Shown here piece after piece: positions 18,501 through 25,718 of a stretch of 64,000 nt of DNA. The position numbers and the translations under genes are program-made. Below the pieces are notes generated by a model. It was not told where the DNA came from and made no database searches. It saw only the letters and a program-made list of their open reading frames with translations. The DNA is taken from assembly GCF_039566955.1 (NCBI RefSeq), contig NZ_CP154796.1, positions 2,170,001 to 2,234,000 on the forward strand, in the 5' to 3' direction. Every line of letters starts with the position of its first letter. Position 1 is the first letter of the stretch. This DNA is from Micromonospora sp. DSM 45708 (GTDB lineage: Bacteria > Actinomycetota > Actinomycetes > Mycobacteriales > Micromonosporaceae).

Positions 18501-18706
18501 AGGTTCTTCAGGCCCGCGACGCCACCGTTGTGTGCCCGCAGGTAGGCGGCGAACACGCCGTCGTGGAACTTCGCCGCCTGGAAGTCGACCGGGTCCTCCG
18601 CCGCCACGGCCGGCGTCGGCGACATCACCACCACCGCCGCCACGACCGCGGCTACCAGCGCCCGCCACCGCCGTCGGCGGCCGGGAGCCCACACCATCAC
18701 ACCCAC
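15560..18706 (-). CDS. Large secreted protein with coiled coil, function unknown
   Basis: The 1048-residue product starts with a Sec signal peptide: RRRRW, a hydrophobic core of about 13 residues (ALVAAVVAAVVVM) and an AVAA cleavage site near residue 36. The GTG at 18706 is chosen because CGGAGG precedes it by seven bases. The N-terminal third is helical and alanine-rich. A hydrophobic stretch (VVLTGNVLGAVMTLLPIFMG, around 360-380) precedes a heptad-rich coiled coil (about 385-470, with ELRTEMHERFDRVEAMLSAI). The C-terminal half is globular, rich in Trp/Tyr, with several cysteines. Helix bundle plus hydrophobic hairpin plus coiled coil recalls alpha-helical pore-forming toxins, but this is only an architectural resemblance. 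No family is recognised. It is separated from the kinase by a terminator. Confidence 0.8.
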   Translation of the reverse strand: MGVMVWAPGRRRRWRALVAAVVAAVVVMSPTPAVAAEDPVDFQAAKFHDGVFAAYLRAHNGGVAGLKNLVLTAELLDWRGRNPGASRDDVTRHLVATRQAVNAAGISDTTARTTYATAIKVIDAISGIPGVSIGAPLVKGLLDATVGGTITASAEVEDAVTSAYQNYRWMDALYAQQERAWGQLTRAAAQDADLAAAWDGEIGAQLNVRATATTEQLLADPLLASFVNTEAILEHLGNEQAYLAALRAQLSGALDQVAAQNSQIIDKLAAADLKYPVGPGPKPTPQDYTAALAEAANRQVAIDAADSAVTILATLAGFADAKAGKDVLAIGKAAVGIATAINKYLPTVAGLSLSDAIGSLSTVVLTGNVLGAVMTLLPIFMGSGPSEHELVMQEIGKLREQVGELRTEMHERFDRVEAMLSAIYDDVMSVLLKMRDDIGVVMRDIEAIKHQIYGLETKVDQLSLSMQEALKKNALADAEYVINTFVGYKARTGRPLSVAQYDETEGRLFTAATSTAAGAPFVLTPAEWSQSTIEPVKVLDEKTPYGAIDYLSYLARKWDPGYPATVKTPHAGVWTMSTRPFTALALENPTLAGDMIGDDSFAARIGRSGQQILDASSRFSRPSADGHRNALFTGLVENYKSAVNAQSAELRKLRDVATGGGYNPWYGPDQAPPTRLTNTRKYWTTDKERGYNEDAKMSGCAPYSPLPRVRIPANVNLGDLPNAFQLLTHGTSKQFQPHFRICYDAELVNHTTTTGPRTETTRADLQLTVHAQMSVDQGGFWMDVRTWRNTRSAGIVCSWSTRDNPPTGYCYDEVYYMTYGVETHLTAFESGARFADNAERLTIARTLGDRMLWGKQKRYYQLANQRFGDPTSELRKAGNKVTEAFRLLQAYTKLGFPVALDSDASLSGYLLGGNLLPSDYRHPGAPIGRELPDTHIGRAYEVAEADYAPCTQATPGDPCPESISEIDPRVGQAPIFNTACSGADSPNSPNEYLGNCIHAVAIERAGELAAVYETYSQRLAANVYRERLPDVAAVVDQLKVSGKAVAQS

Positions 18707-18914
18707 TGGATTTCCTCCGGATCGCTCCGCGTCCGCCGGAGGTCGGTGGACGCGCAGCGCAGCCTGCGACCGGTGGTGTCCCGCCGGCCAGGTGTGGATG
18801 TCCCGTTCGGGCGGGACGCGGGACCTCCACCGTCCGGTCAGGTGTCGTCGTCCCGGGTCGGCCGGGACCGGCGTCCCTGGTGGGCCGGGACGGCGCGGCG
18901 ATTGACTACTCGGC

Positions 18915-19076
18915 ATGACCGATACCTCGCCGGACCACATCCCGGCCCACGTCAAGGGTTCCTACGTCAACTGCTCCGAGTACACCCGGGTGCCCCGGCT
19001 CACCCCGCCGCCGACCGTGGCCGGCGCGGACGAGACCGTACCGCCGGCGCCGGTGCGTCTGGCGGTCGTCCGGTGA
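18915..19076 (+). CDS. Small 53-residue protein coupled to a JmjC oxygenase; possible peptide substrate
   Basis: A 53-codon ORF whose codon usage is strongly actinomycete-like (nearly every third base G or C). The peptide begins MTDTSPDHIPAHVKGSYVNC and has a Pro/Ala/Val-rich tail ending RLAVVR. Its stop codon overlaps the GTG start of the JmjC-type oxygenase gene by four bases, so the two are translated together. No Shine-Dalgarno sequence is seen, so it may be leaderless or start otherwise. JmjC-type hydroxylases act on peptides and proteins, and a tiny protein coupled to one could be its substrate (a RiPP precursor) or a partner. Not recognised as a known family. Confidence 0.6.
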   Translation: MTDTSPDHIPAHVKGSYVNCSEYTRVPRLTPPPTVAGADETVPPAPVRLAVVR

Positions 19077-20098
19077 CCGTGGCCGCCGCGCCGGGCCTGC
19101 TTCCCGCCTGGCGGGAGTGGCTCGCCGAGAACCTGGCGATGGGGGTCGCCACCGGGCAGGCCCGCGCGGCGGCCGTCGCCGCGGGTGCGGACGCCGACGC
19201 GGTCGACGCGGAGCTGGCGGCCCTGGACGCGCACCCGTACTTCGCCGTCTGCCGCCGGCTCGCGTTGCGCTACGACTGGATGGAGTCGGTGCTCGACACC
19301 TACCGGGTGCTGCGCGACGACGACGGCGGCCGGGACCTGGACCGACGCGCCGACATCACGGCGGCGGAGTTCTTCGGCCGCTACTACTACGCCAACCGTC
19401 CGGTCGTCCTCGACGGACTGATGGCCGACTGGCCGGCGCGGAACTGGACGCTGGACGCGATGGCCCGCCGGTGCCCGGACGCCGTGGTCGAGGTGATGAC
19501 CGGCCGGGAGGCCAACCCTGACCACGCCTGGCAGTACGACCGGCACCGCACCACCATGCCGTTCCGGGACTACCTGATGCTGCTGAGTTCCGGCACACGC
19601 ACCAACGACTACTACATGGTGCCCCGTAACGAGAACTGGAACGGCTCGCTCCGGTCGCTCGCCGAGGACGTGCGGCCACCGAGCCATCTCGTCGATCCCG
19701 CCGGCGGGGGACATCTGCTGCTCGGCCCCGCCGGCACGGTGACCCCGCTGCACGTCGACAACAGCACCGTGCTGCTCTGCCAGGTGCTCGGCCGCAAGCA
19801 CGTCCGGCTGGTCCCGTCGTACCAGCGGCACCTGGTCTATCCGCGCGGCGGGACGTTCAGCGCGGTGGACGCGGCCCGGCCCGACCTGGACCGGCATCCC
19901 CGCTACGCCGAGGCCACCGTGCTGGAGACCATCCTCGAACCGGGCCAGATGCTGCTCATTCCCGTCGGCTGGTGGCACTGGGTGCACGCGCTCGATCTCA
20001 GCGCCACCGTCACGTTCCACCACTTCCAGGTTCCCGGCCAGAACCATCGGATGGCCACCCCGCCCGCGGCCCTCGGCGCCGACCGCGCCGACCGGTGA
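19073..20098 (+). CDS. JmjC/cupin-type Fe(II)/2-oxoglutarate-dependent oxygenase
   Basis: A 341-residue cupin_8/JmjC protein. The iron ligands can be placed as H227 and D229 (in TPLHVDNST) and a distal His at 302 or 305 (in VGWWHWVHAL); K242 in GRKHVRLV is in the position that binds 2-oxoglutarate. The N-terminal about 90 residues are helical. Family members hydroxylate amino-acid side chains of proteins and peptides. The GTG start overlaps the small-protein gene before it. The FAD monooxygenase gene follows after 86 bases in the same direction. Substrate unknown; the adjacent 53-residue protein is the obvious candidate. Confidence 0.88.
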   Translation: MTVAAAPGLLPAWREWLAENLAMGVATGQARAAAVAAGADADAVDAELAALDAHPYFAVCRRLALRYDWMESVLDTYRVLRDDDGGRDLDRRADITAAEFFGRYYYANRPVVLDGLMADWPARNWTLDAMARRCPDAVVEVMTGREANPDHAWQYDRHRTTMPFRDYLMLLSSGTRTNDYYMVPRNENWNGSLRSLAEDVRPPSHLVDPAGGGHLLLGPAGTVTPLHVDNSTVLLCQVLGRKHVRLVPSYQRHLVYPRGGTFSAVDAARPDLDRHPRYAEATVLETILEPGQMLLIPVGWWHWVHALDLSATVTFHHFQVPGQNHRMATPPAALGADRADR

Positions 20099-20184
20099 GG
20101 GCGGGGCGGGACCCCTCCGGCATTGACACGCCTCGTTCCACATTCCATGGTCGATGGACTCACCTCTCCGTCGAAGGGCGCGGC

Positions 20185-21729
20185 ATGGTCAGCAGCGAAC
20201 ACCGGTACGTCATCGTCGGGGCGGGGCCCGCCGGACTGCAACTGAGCTACTACCTCCAGCGGCAGGGCGCCGACTACCTGACGCTGGAACGCGGCGACGC
20301 CCCCGGCGGGTTCTTCCGACGGTTCCCGCGGCACCGCCGCCTCATCTCCCTGAACAAGGTGCACACCGACAGCGTCGACCCCGAGATCCGCCTGCGCTGG
20401 GACTGGAACTCGCTGCTCAACGACGAGCCGGACCTGCTGTTCCCGCGATTCAGCGAGGAGTACCTGCCGGCGGCCGACGACCTGGTGCGCTACCTCGCCG
20501 AGTTCCAACGGGTGCACCAGCTCCACGTCCGGTACGGCACGACGGTCGAGCGGATCACCCGGACGGGCGACGGCTTCACGGTGCGTACCGACCGGGGCGA
20601 CGTGCGCGCGGGCTGCCTGGTCGTCGCGACCGGCTGGGGCCGGCCGTTCGTGCCGGCGATCAAGGGCATCGAACATGCCATCGGGTACGAGGACATGGTC
20701 GTCGATCCCACGGCCTACGACGGCCAGCGCGTGCTGATCATCGGCAAGGGCAACTCCGCCTTCGAGACCGCGTCGGCGATCCTCGGCCGGGCCTCGATGG
20801 TGCACCTCGCCAGCCGGCAGCCGCTGCGACTGGCGTGGAACACCAAGCACCCGGGCGACGTCCGGGGCCAGTACGGCGCGATCCTGGACAGCTACCAGTT
20901 CAAGACGTTGCACTCGGTGCTGGACTGCACGATCGACGAGATCCGGCCCGTCGACGGGCGGTTCCGGGTGTCGATCACGTACACCCACGCCGAGGGGGAG
21001 ACCGCCGAGCTCGACTACCACACCGTGCTCAGGTGCACCGGTTTCCGGATGGACACGTCGATGTTCGACGAGACGTCCCGCCCCGAGATGGTCCGGGACG
21101 GCCGCATGCCCGGCCTACGACCGGACTGGCAGTCGCGCAACGTCGACGGCCTGTACTTCGCCGGCACCATCGCCCAGGACCGGGACGTCAAGCACGCGTC
21201 GTCGCCGTTCATCGACGGATTCCGGTACAACCTGCGGACGTTCACCCGCATCCTGCGTGAGCGCTACGAGGACGTGCCGCTGCCGTACACGACGACGCCG
21301 GCGGACGCCGCGTCGCTGACCAAGCTGATGCTCGACCGGGTCAACTGGTCCTCGGCGCTGTGGACCCAGTTCGAGTACCTCTGTGACGTCTTCGTCCGCG
21401 ACGGCGGGACCGGCGACTTCCACCACTACGAGGACCTGCCGGAGGACTACGCCGTCGAACGCTTCGCCGACGCCACGCACTGGTACACGCTCGGGCTCCG
21501 GTGGGGCCGCGACGACTATGGCGACGTCTTCGCCATCGACCGGCACCCGACGCCCGACCGGGCCCGGGAGAGCGCCTTCATCCACCCGGTGATCCGCCGT
21601 TACCGGGGCGCCGAGCTGGTCGCCGAGCAGCACCTGCTGGAGGACCTGCTGGCCGAGTGGCGGCGCCCGGACCGCCACGTCGGGCCGTTGGTCGAGTTCC
21701 TGACCGAGGATCTCACCGGGAGACCATGA
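20185..21729 (+). CDS. FAD-dependent monooxygenase-like oxidoreductase
   Basis: A 514-residue flavoprotein with two dinucleotide-binding folds: YVIVGAGPAGLQLSYYL (residues 8-24) for FAD and VLIIGKGNSAFETAS (around 185-199) for NAD(P)H. A GTIAQDRDVKHASSPFIDGFRYN segment precedes an extra C-terminal domain of about 140 residues that is not recognised. This layout matches flavin-containing monooxygenase / N-hydroxylase-like enzymes. The ATG at 20185 follows GAAGGG; the reading frame extends upstream only through the preceding gene. It overlaps the convergent nitroreductase gene by 17 bases. The reaction is likely a hydroxylation or N-oxidation; the substrate is unknown. Confidence 0.82.
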   Translation: MVSSEHRYVIVGAGPAGLQLSYYLQRQGADYLTLERGDAPGGFFRRFPRHRRLISLNKVHTDSVDPEIRLRWDWNSLLNDEPDLLFPRFSEEYLPAADDLVRYLAEFQRVHQLHVRYGTTVERITRTGDGFTVRTDRGDVRAGCLVVATGWGRPFVPAIKGIEHAIGYEDMVVDPTAYDGQRVLIIGKGNSAFETASAILGRASMVHLASRQPLRLAWNTKHPGDVRGQYGAILDSYQFKTLHSVLDCTIDEIRPVDGRFRVSITYTHAEGETAELDYHTVLRCTGFRMDTSMFDETSRPEMVRDGRMPGLRPDWQSRNVDGLYFAGTIAQDRDVKHASSPFIDGFRYNLRTFTRILRERYEDVPLPYTTTPADAASLTKLMLDRVNWSSALWTQFEYLCDVFVRDGGTGDFHHYEDLPEDYAVERFADATHWYTLGLRWGRDDYGDVFAIDRHPTPDRARESAFIHPVIRRYRGAELVAEQHLLEDLLAEWRRPDRHVGPLVEFLTEDLTGRP

Positions 21730-22375
21730 CCTCGTCCAGCGGTTTGCGGGTCAGGTCGGGGACGCGGGCGTCCGGGGTGGGATACCCGACGGGCATCACC
21801 ACGTACGGGCGCTCCTCCGGCGGGCGCTCGCACACCTCGTTGAGGAACCGCATCGGGCTGGGCGTGTGGGTCAGGGTGACCAGGCCGGCGTGGTGCAGCG
21901 CGGTGATCAGCACGCCGACCGCCATGCCGACGGACTCCTTGACGTAGTACGGCTTCGGACTGGAGGGTCCCTGGTGGACCTCGAACACGACGATGACGAC
22001 CGGTGCGGTCTCCAGGAACGGCTTGCGCCAGTCGGTGCCGATCCCGGCGATCGCCGTCAACCACTCCGGCGAGGCACGGTGGTCGTAGAACGCGCGCTCC
22101 TCGGCCTCCGCTGCCTCGCGCAGCCGGCGCTTGCGGGCCGGATCGGTCAGGACGACGAAACGCCACGGTTGCACGTTGGCGCCGCTGGGTGCGGTCGAGG
22201 CGGCCCGGATCGCGGCCTCGACCACCCCGTCGGGCAGTGGGTCACTGGAGAAGTCCCGCACGGAGCGGCGCTGTGCCATCCGGTCGGCGAACGCCTCCGC
22301 CTCGCGCACCATGTCCGCCGGCGGGCGGCGGCGGTGACGGATGGGGACCGTGGGTAGCAGGCTCGTGTCGTTCAC
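21713..22375 (-). CDS. Nitroreductase-family FMN enzyme
   Basis: A 220-residue nitroreductase-fold protein. Its FMN-binding residues appear in RRSVRDFSSDPLP (residues 36-48) and APSGANVQPWRFVV, and the order of elements resembles the iodotyrosine deiodinase/BluB-like branch, which dehalogenates or fragments aromatic substrates or reduces enones. The C-terminal region has VMPVGYPTPDARVPD, a typical dimer-interface strand. It is the last gene of a minus-strand operon after the carboxylate-amine ligase, with a 55-base gap. Specific substrate not inferable. Confidence 0.88.
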   Translation of the reverse strand: MNDTSLLPTVPIRHRRRPPADMVREAEAFADRMAQRRSVRDFSSDPLPDGVVEAAIRAASTAPSGANVQPWRFVVLTDPARKRRLREAAEAEERAFYDHRASPEWLTAIAGIGTDWRKPFLETAPVVIVVFEVHQGPSSPKPYYVKESVGMAVGVLITALHHAGLVTLTHTPSPMRFLNEVCERPPEERPYVVMPVGYPTPDARVPDLTRKPLDEVMVSR

Positions 22376-22430
22376 CTGTTCCTCCCCTGCTCAGGTGCGT
22401 CCAGCATGTCCCAGGAATGGTCGCCTGTCG

Positions 22431-23576
22431 TTACTCAGAGGTGCGCTCCTCGCGCTCGGGCGCGGTCTGCCCGGCGATCGTGTCGACCACGTCGGTCAGG
22501 CGCCCACGCGGCGCGAGGGCGCCGCGCTGACGGGTCGCGCCGTCGCCGCCGCTGGCGAGCCGGGCCAGCCAGGCCTCCACCCGCTCGCGGTCGCCCGCCT
22601 CGTCGAGCGCCGGTCGGGCGCGCTCGACGAGTCTCTCGGCGAGGGTCGTCGCCGGCAACGGACGGCCGGTGGCGACGTCGATGCCCTGGCCCCCCATGCC
22701 GTCCCGGGCGGCCCGCCAGTAGGCGAGTCGCATCAGCTCGGGAACCGGGCGTGGCCCTTCGTCGCCCCGGTCGACGGCCTCCCCGGCGACGACCGCCAGC
22801 GCCCGCACCAGGGCGGCGAACGCCGCGGACTCGGCGGCGGTGAGCGGGACGTCGGCCACCCGCACCTCGAGCGTGGGGTGCCTCGTCGACAGGCGGAGAT
22901 CCCAGAAGATCGTGCCGTGGTCGACCAGCGCGCCCGCTTCGAGCAGCGCGTCGACGTGATCGTCGTACTGCTGCGCGGACGTCAGGTACGGCGGCGGGCC
23001 GGCCACCGGCCAGCGTCCCCAGGTGATGGTGCGCCAACTCGCGTATCCGGTGTCCCGCTCGGACCAGTAGGGCGAGTTGGCGGTGAGGGTGAGGAGCACC
23101 GGGAGGTGCGGGCGCAGGTGGTTGCCGATCAGTACGGCGCGGTCCCGGTCGGGCTGCTCCACGTGGACGTGGAGGGCGCAGATGGCCAGCTCGTCGTGCA
23201 GCCCACGGAAGGTGGCGTTGCCCCGGTCCTGCCGGGGCCCCTCGGTCATGGGCGGCGGCACGGCGTGACCGAGCACCGGCGAGCCGCTGGCGATCACCCG
23301 CAGGCCCGCCGACCGGGCCGCGGACTGCACCGCGGCCCGCCCGTCGGCGAGCTGCGCGTGGAGCACGTCGACGCGCTGACACGGGTCCGTGCGCGTCTCG
23401 ACCTGCAACTTGGTGATCTCGCCACCCACCCGCGGGCCGAGGGCCGGTCGCGCGCGGTCGACGACGGTTGCCGCCTCCGGCACGACCCCACGGTGCGCGG
23501 CGTCGACGACGAGGAACTCCTCCTCGACGCCGAGCCGGGGTACGGAGGTTGGCACGCCCTGTTCCGTAGTCACCAC
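22431..23576 (-). CDS. Carboxylate-amine ligase, GCS2 (YbdK/EgtA-like) family
   Basis: A 381-residue ATP-dependent ligase of the glutamate-cysteine ligase type 2 family. Marker segments are LGVEEEFLVVDAAH (residues 15-28), CALHVHVEQPDRDRA (metal/ATP site), LLTLTANSPYWSERDTGYASWR and TLEVRVADVPLT. The family joins the side-chain or alpha carboxylate of Glu-like substrates to an amine. GTG at 23576 or 23573 is the start; GAGGGG lies eight bases before the former. The much longer open frame above it is a shadow of the neighbouring gene. It lies 44 bases after an M20 peptidase gene: a bond-forming and a bond-breaking enzyme together suggest a transient amide attachment, or glutathione/ergothioneine-like chemistry. 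Confidence 0.9.
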   Translation of the reverse strand: MVTTEQGVPTSVPRLGVEEEFLVVDAAHRGVVPEAATVVDRARPALGPRVGGEITKLQVETRTDPCQRVDVLHAQLADGRAAVQSAARSAGLRVIASGSPVLGHAVPPPMTEGPRQDRGNATFRGLHDELAICALHVHVEQPDRDRAVLIGNHLRPHLPVLLTLTANSPYWSERDTGYASWRTITWGRWPVAGPPPYLTSAQQYDDHVDALLEAGALVDHGTIFWDLRLSTRHPTLEVRVADVPLTAAESAAFAALVRALAVVAGEAVDRGDEGPRPVPELMRLAYWRAARDGMGGQGIDVATGRPLPATTLAERLVERARPALDEAGDRERVEAWLARLASGGDGATRQRGALAPRGRLTDVVDTIAGQTAPEREERTSE

Positions 23577-23620
23577 GCCGCCGACCCCTCGCTGCCGGTC
23601 GTTCGCCGACGTAGAGCAGG

Positions 23621-24784
23621 TTACGGGATGTCGTCCCCCGGTGACGGCACGATTCGCTCCACGATGGACAGCGTGTCGACGAGGCCGGCCAGCAGCGCCG
23701 TCCGCTCGGGCATCCGGTCCAGGCAGACGTACTCGTCGTCGGCGTGCGCCCCGCCGCCGACCGCGCCCAGGCCGTCGAGGGTCGGCACCCCGATCGCGGC
23801 GGTGAAGTTTCCGTCGGACGCGCCGTTGGCGTACGCGCCGTCGGGGCTCGGGACGCCGATCTGCCGGGCCGCCGACCGGGCCAGTTCCAGCAGCGGGCGG
23901 GCGAGTTCCGCAGACATCGGATAGCGGTTGATCCCGCCCTGCACGTCCAGCGTCGCCTCGGGCAGGACCGGCGCGAGTCCGCGGATGGCGTGGTCCACGC
24001 GTTCGAGTTCGTGCCGGGTCCAGGCCCGCACGTCGACGGCGAGGCAGGCGGAGTCGGGCACCGTGTTCGTGGTGGTGCCGGCGGAGAGCAGCGTCGGTGT
24101 GACGGACGTGCCGTCGCTGTCCGCCGTGCCGAGGCGGCCCAACGTGAGGACCTGGTGGGCGACCTCGACCGTGGCGTTGACCCCGCGCTGCGGCTCGACG
24201 CCGGCGTGGGCGGCCCGGCCGGACACGGTGAGGCGGTAGACCGAGCCGCCCTTCCGGGCCACCTTCAGGTGCCCCTCGGGGGTGGCCGCCTCGCAGACCA
24301 GGACCGCACCCGACCGCCGTGCCTCCCGCTCGATGAGCGGCCGGGACGTGACGGAACCCGTCTCCTCGTCGCAGGTGAGCAGCACGCCCACCGCCGACGT
24401 GTCCTCGATCAGGCGCAGCGCCGTGAACATCTGCACGATGCCGGCCTTCATGTCCAACACGCCGGGGCCGGTCGCGACGTCCCCGTGAACGGTGAACGGT
24501 CGGGACCCGACGGTGCCGACCGGGAAGACGGTGTCGAAGTGGCCGAGGAGCAGCACGCGCTGGTCGACGGCCGGCCACAGCAGGTGCGGCAGGCCGTCGA
24601 TCTCGACCCGCTGGGCGGGCCGGCCGAGGACCTGCTCGCCCCAGCGGGCGAGCAGGTCGGCACAGGAGGCGAGATGGGGCAGCGAGCCCGGCGCCGATTC
24701 GCAGGAGACGAGCGTGTCCAGCCGGTCGACCATGTCGGCCTGGTACTGCTTGGCGGCGCCGAGCAGAGAGCGGTTCCGGCCCAT
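23621..24784 (-). CDS. M20-family metallopeptidase (carboxypeptidase G2-like)
   Basis: A 387-residue zinc peptidase. Metal-site segments follow the M20 order: LLLGHFDTVFP, GPGVLDMKAGI, the catalytic Glu pair in TCDEETGS, and the last His in GGGAHADDEYV. The insert with RLTVSGRAAHAGVEPQRGVNA is the dimerisation-domain signature of the glutamate carboxypeptidase/ArgE-DapE group, which cleaves amide bonds next to a carboxylate. The ATG at 24784 is preferred: GGAGGG lies just before it, whereas the upstream ATG at 24802 has none. It is co-directional with the carboxylate-amine ligase and the AhpD-like gene. Confidence 0.9.
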   Translation of the reverse strand: MGRNRSLLGAAKQYQADMVDRLDTLVSCESAPGSLPHLASCADLLARWGEQVLGRPAQRVEIDGLPHLLWPAVDQRVLLLGHFDTVFPVGTVGSRPFTVHGDVATGPGVLDMKAGIVQMFTALRLIEDTSAVGVLLTCDEETGSVTSRPLIEREARRSGAVLVCEAATPEGHLKVARKGGSVYRLTVSGRAAHAGVEPQRGVNATVEVAHQVLTLGRLGTADSDGTSVTPTLLSAGTTTNTVPDSACLAVDVRAWTRHELERVDHAIRGLAPVLPEATLDVQGGINRYPMSAELARPLLELARSAARQIGVPSPDGAYANGASDGNFTAAIGVPTLDGLGAVGGGAHADDEYVCLDRMPERTALLAGLVDTLSIVERIVPSPGDDIP

Positions 24785-24877
24785 TGATCCCTCCAACTGC
24801 ATGGTTGACGGGTTCGGTATGATGCCCGCCTATTTCACCGTCGCAGGGGGACCGGACGCGGTCTTCCTCGTCCGTGC

Positions 24878-25444
24878 TTAGCTCGTCGGCCGCACCGGGG
24901 CCGACGAGCCGTAGCCGGCCTCGATGATCCGGCGGGTGGTCTCGGCGTAGGCGTCCGGACCGACGGGCGCGAAGGTGCCGAGGCCGTCGACGTAGCGGTT
25001 GTACATGCAGAACGCGGCAGCGATCAGGACGGTGTCGTGGATCTCCAGATCGGTGGCGCCCTGGGCGCGGGCGTCGGCGACGAGTTCGGGGGTGACGTTG
25101 CGGCCACTGATCTGGACCGCGCCGGCGATGCGCAGCAGCGCCCGCAGCTTCGCCGAGATCGGCGCGCTGTCGAGGTCCGCGCGGACCTGGTCGACGAGGG
25201 TCATGCCCTCGTCGAGCTGCGCGGCGGCGAACGCCGAGTGCGACGAGCAGCAGAAGTTGCACTCGTTGCGCCCGGAGACGTACGCGGCGATCAGTTCGCG
25301 TTCCCCGGCCGGGAGCGGGTGCGGGGCGCGCAGCAGTACCTCGGCCAGCTCGTTGAGCGGCTTCGCCGTTTCCGGACGGTACCGCATGGGGCCGGAGATG
25401 CCGGGAAACTGCTTCTCGTCGACCCCGAGATCGATGTGCGCCAT
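24878..25444 (-). CDS. AhpD-like (carboxymuconolactone decarboxylase family) peroxidase-related protein
   Basis: A 188-residue helical protein of the AhpD/CMD superfamily. The redox motif appears as CNFCCSSH (around residue 71), matching ExxCxxC..H of the uncharacterised peroxidase-related subgroup. The ATG at 25444 follows GGAGG by nine bases. These proteins reduce peroxides through a disulfide. It leads the minus-strand operon with the M20 peptidase, 93 bases ahead, and is divergent from the P450 gene. It may protect the pathway's oxygenases or act in it; no direct evidence. Confidence 0.85.
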   Translation of the reverse strand: MAHIDLGVDEKQFPGISGPMRYRPETAKPLNELAEVLLRAPHPLPAGERELIAAYVSGRNECNFCCSSHSAFAAAQLDEGMTLVDQVRADLDSAPISAKLRALLRIAGAVQISGRNVTPELVADARAQGATDLEIHDTVLIAAAFCMYNRYVDGLGTFAPVGPDAYAETTRRIIEAGYGSSAPVRPTS

Positions 25445-25718
25445 GGCGTTCTGCCTCCAGCTGTGACCCGTGGCGCCGGCCGGGTCACGCTCCTGCCGTC
25501 GCTGAGGCCCGGGCCGGGCGGCGTGTTCCGACGCCGCGCGCCCACGATCCCATATGGACGGCCACCGCATCCCATGGATCGTGCTCTTTGTCCGGCCCGG
25601 TCCGGGGCGCCTCACCGCGCCGGCCGCGCCGCAACCGCGGAGATGCGGACGAAAGGCATCGAACGCCACGCTGATCGAACAGCTGTACGGCGACGCTTTC
25701 CGTGGAGGAAGCGGGCGA

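Noticed and set aside
18915..24784. Idea that the 53-residue protein, ligase and M20 peptidase form an amino-group carrier protein (LysW/AmCP) system
   Set aside because: The peptide lacks the acidic EDWGE-type C terminus and zinc-ribbon cysteines, and the ligase is GCS2 type rather than ATP-grasp LysX type.
22431..25262. A 943-codon open frame on the minus strand
   Set aside because: Only its last 381 codons have recognisable protein sequence (the GCS2 ligase); the rest is Arg/Pro-rich antisense-frame reading of the M20 and AhpD-like genes.
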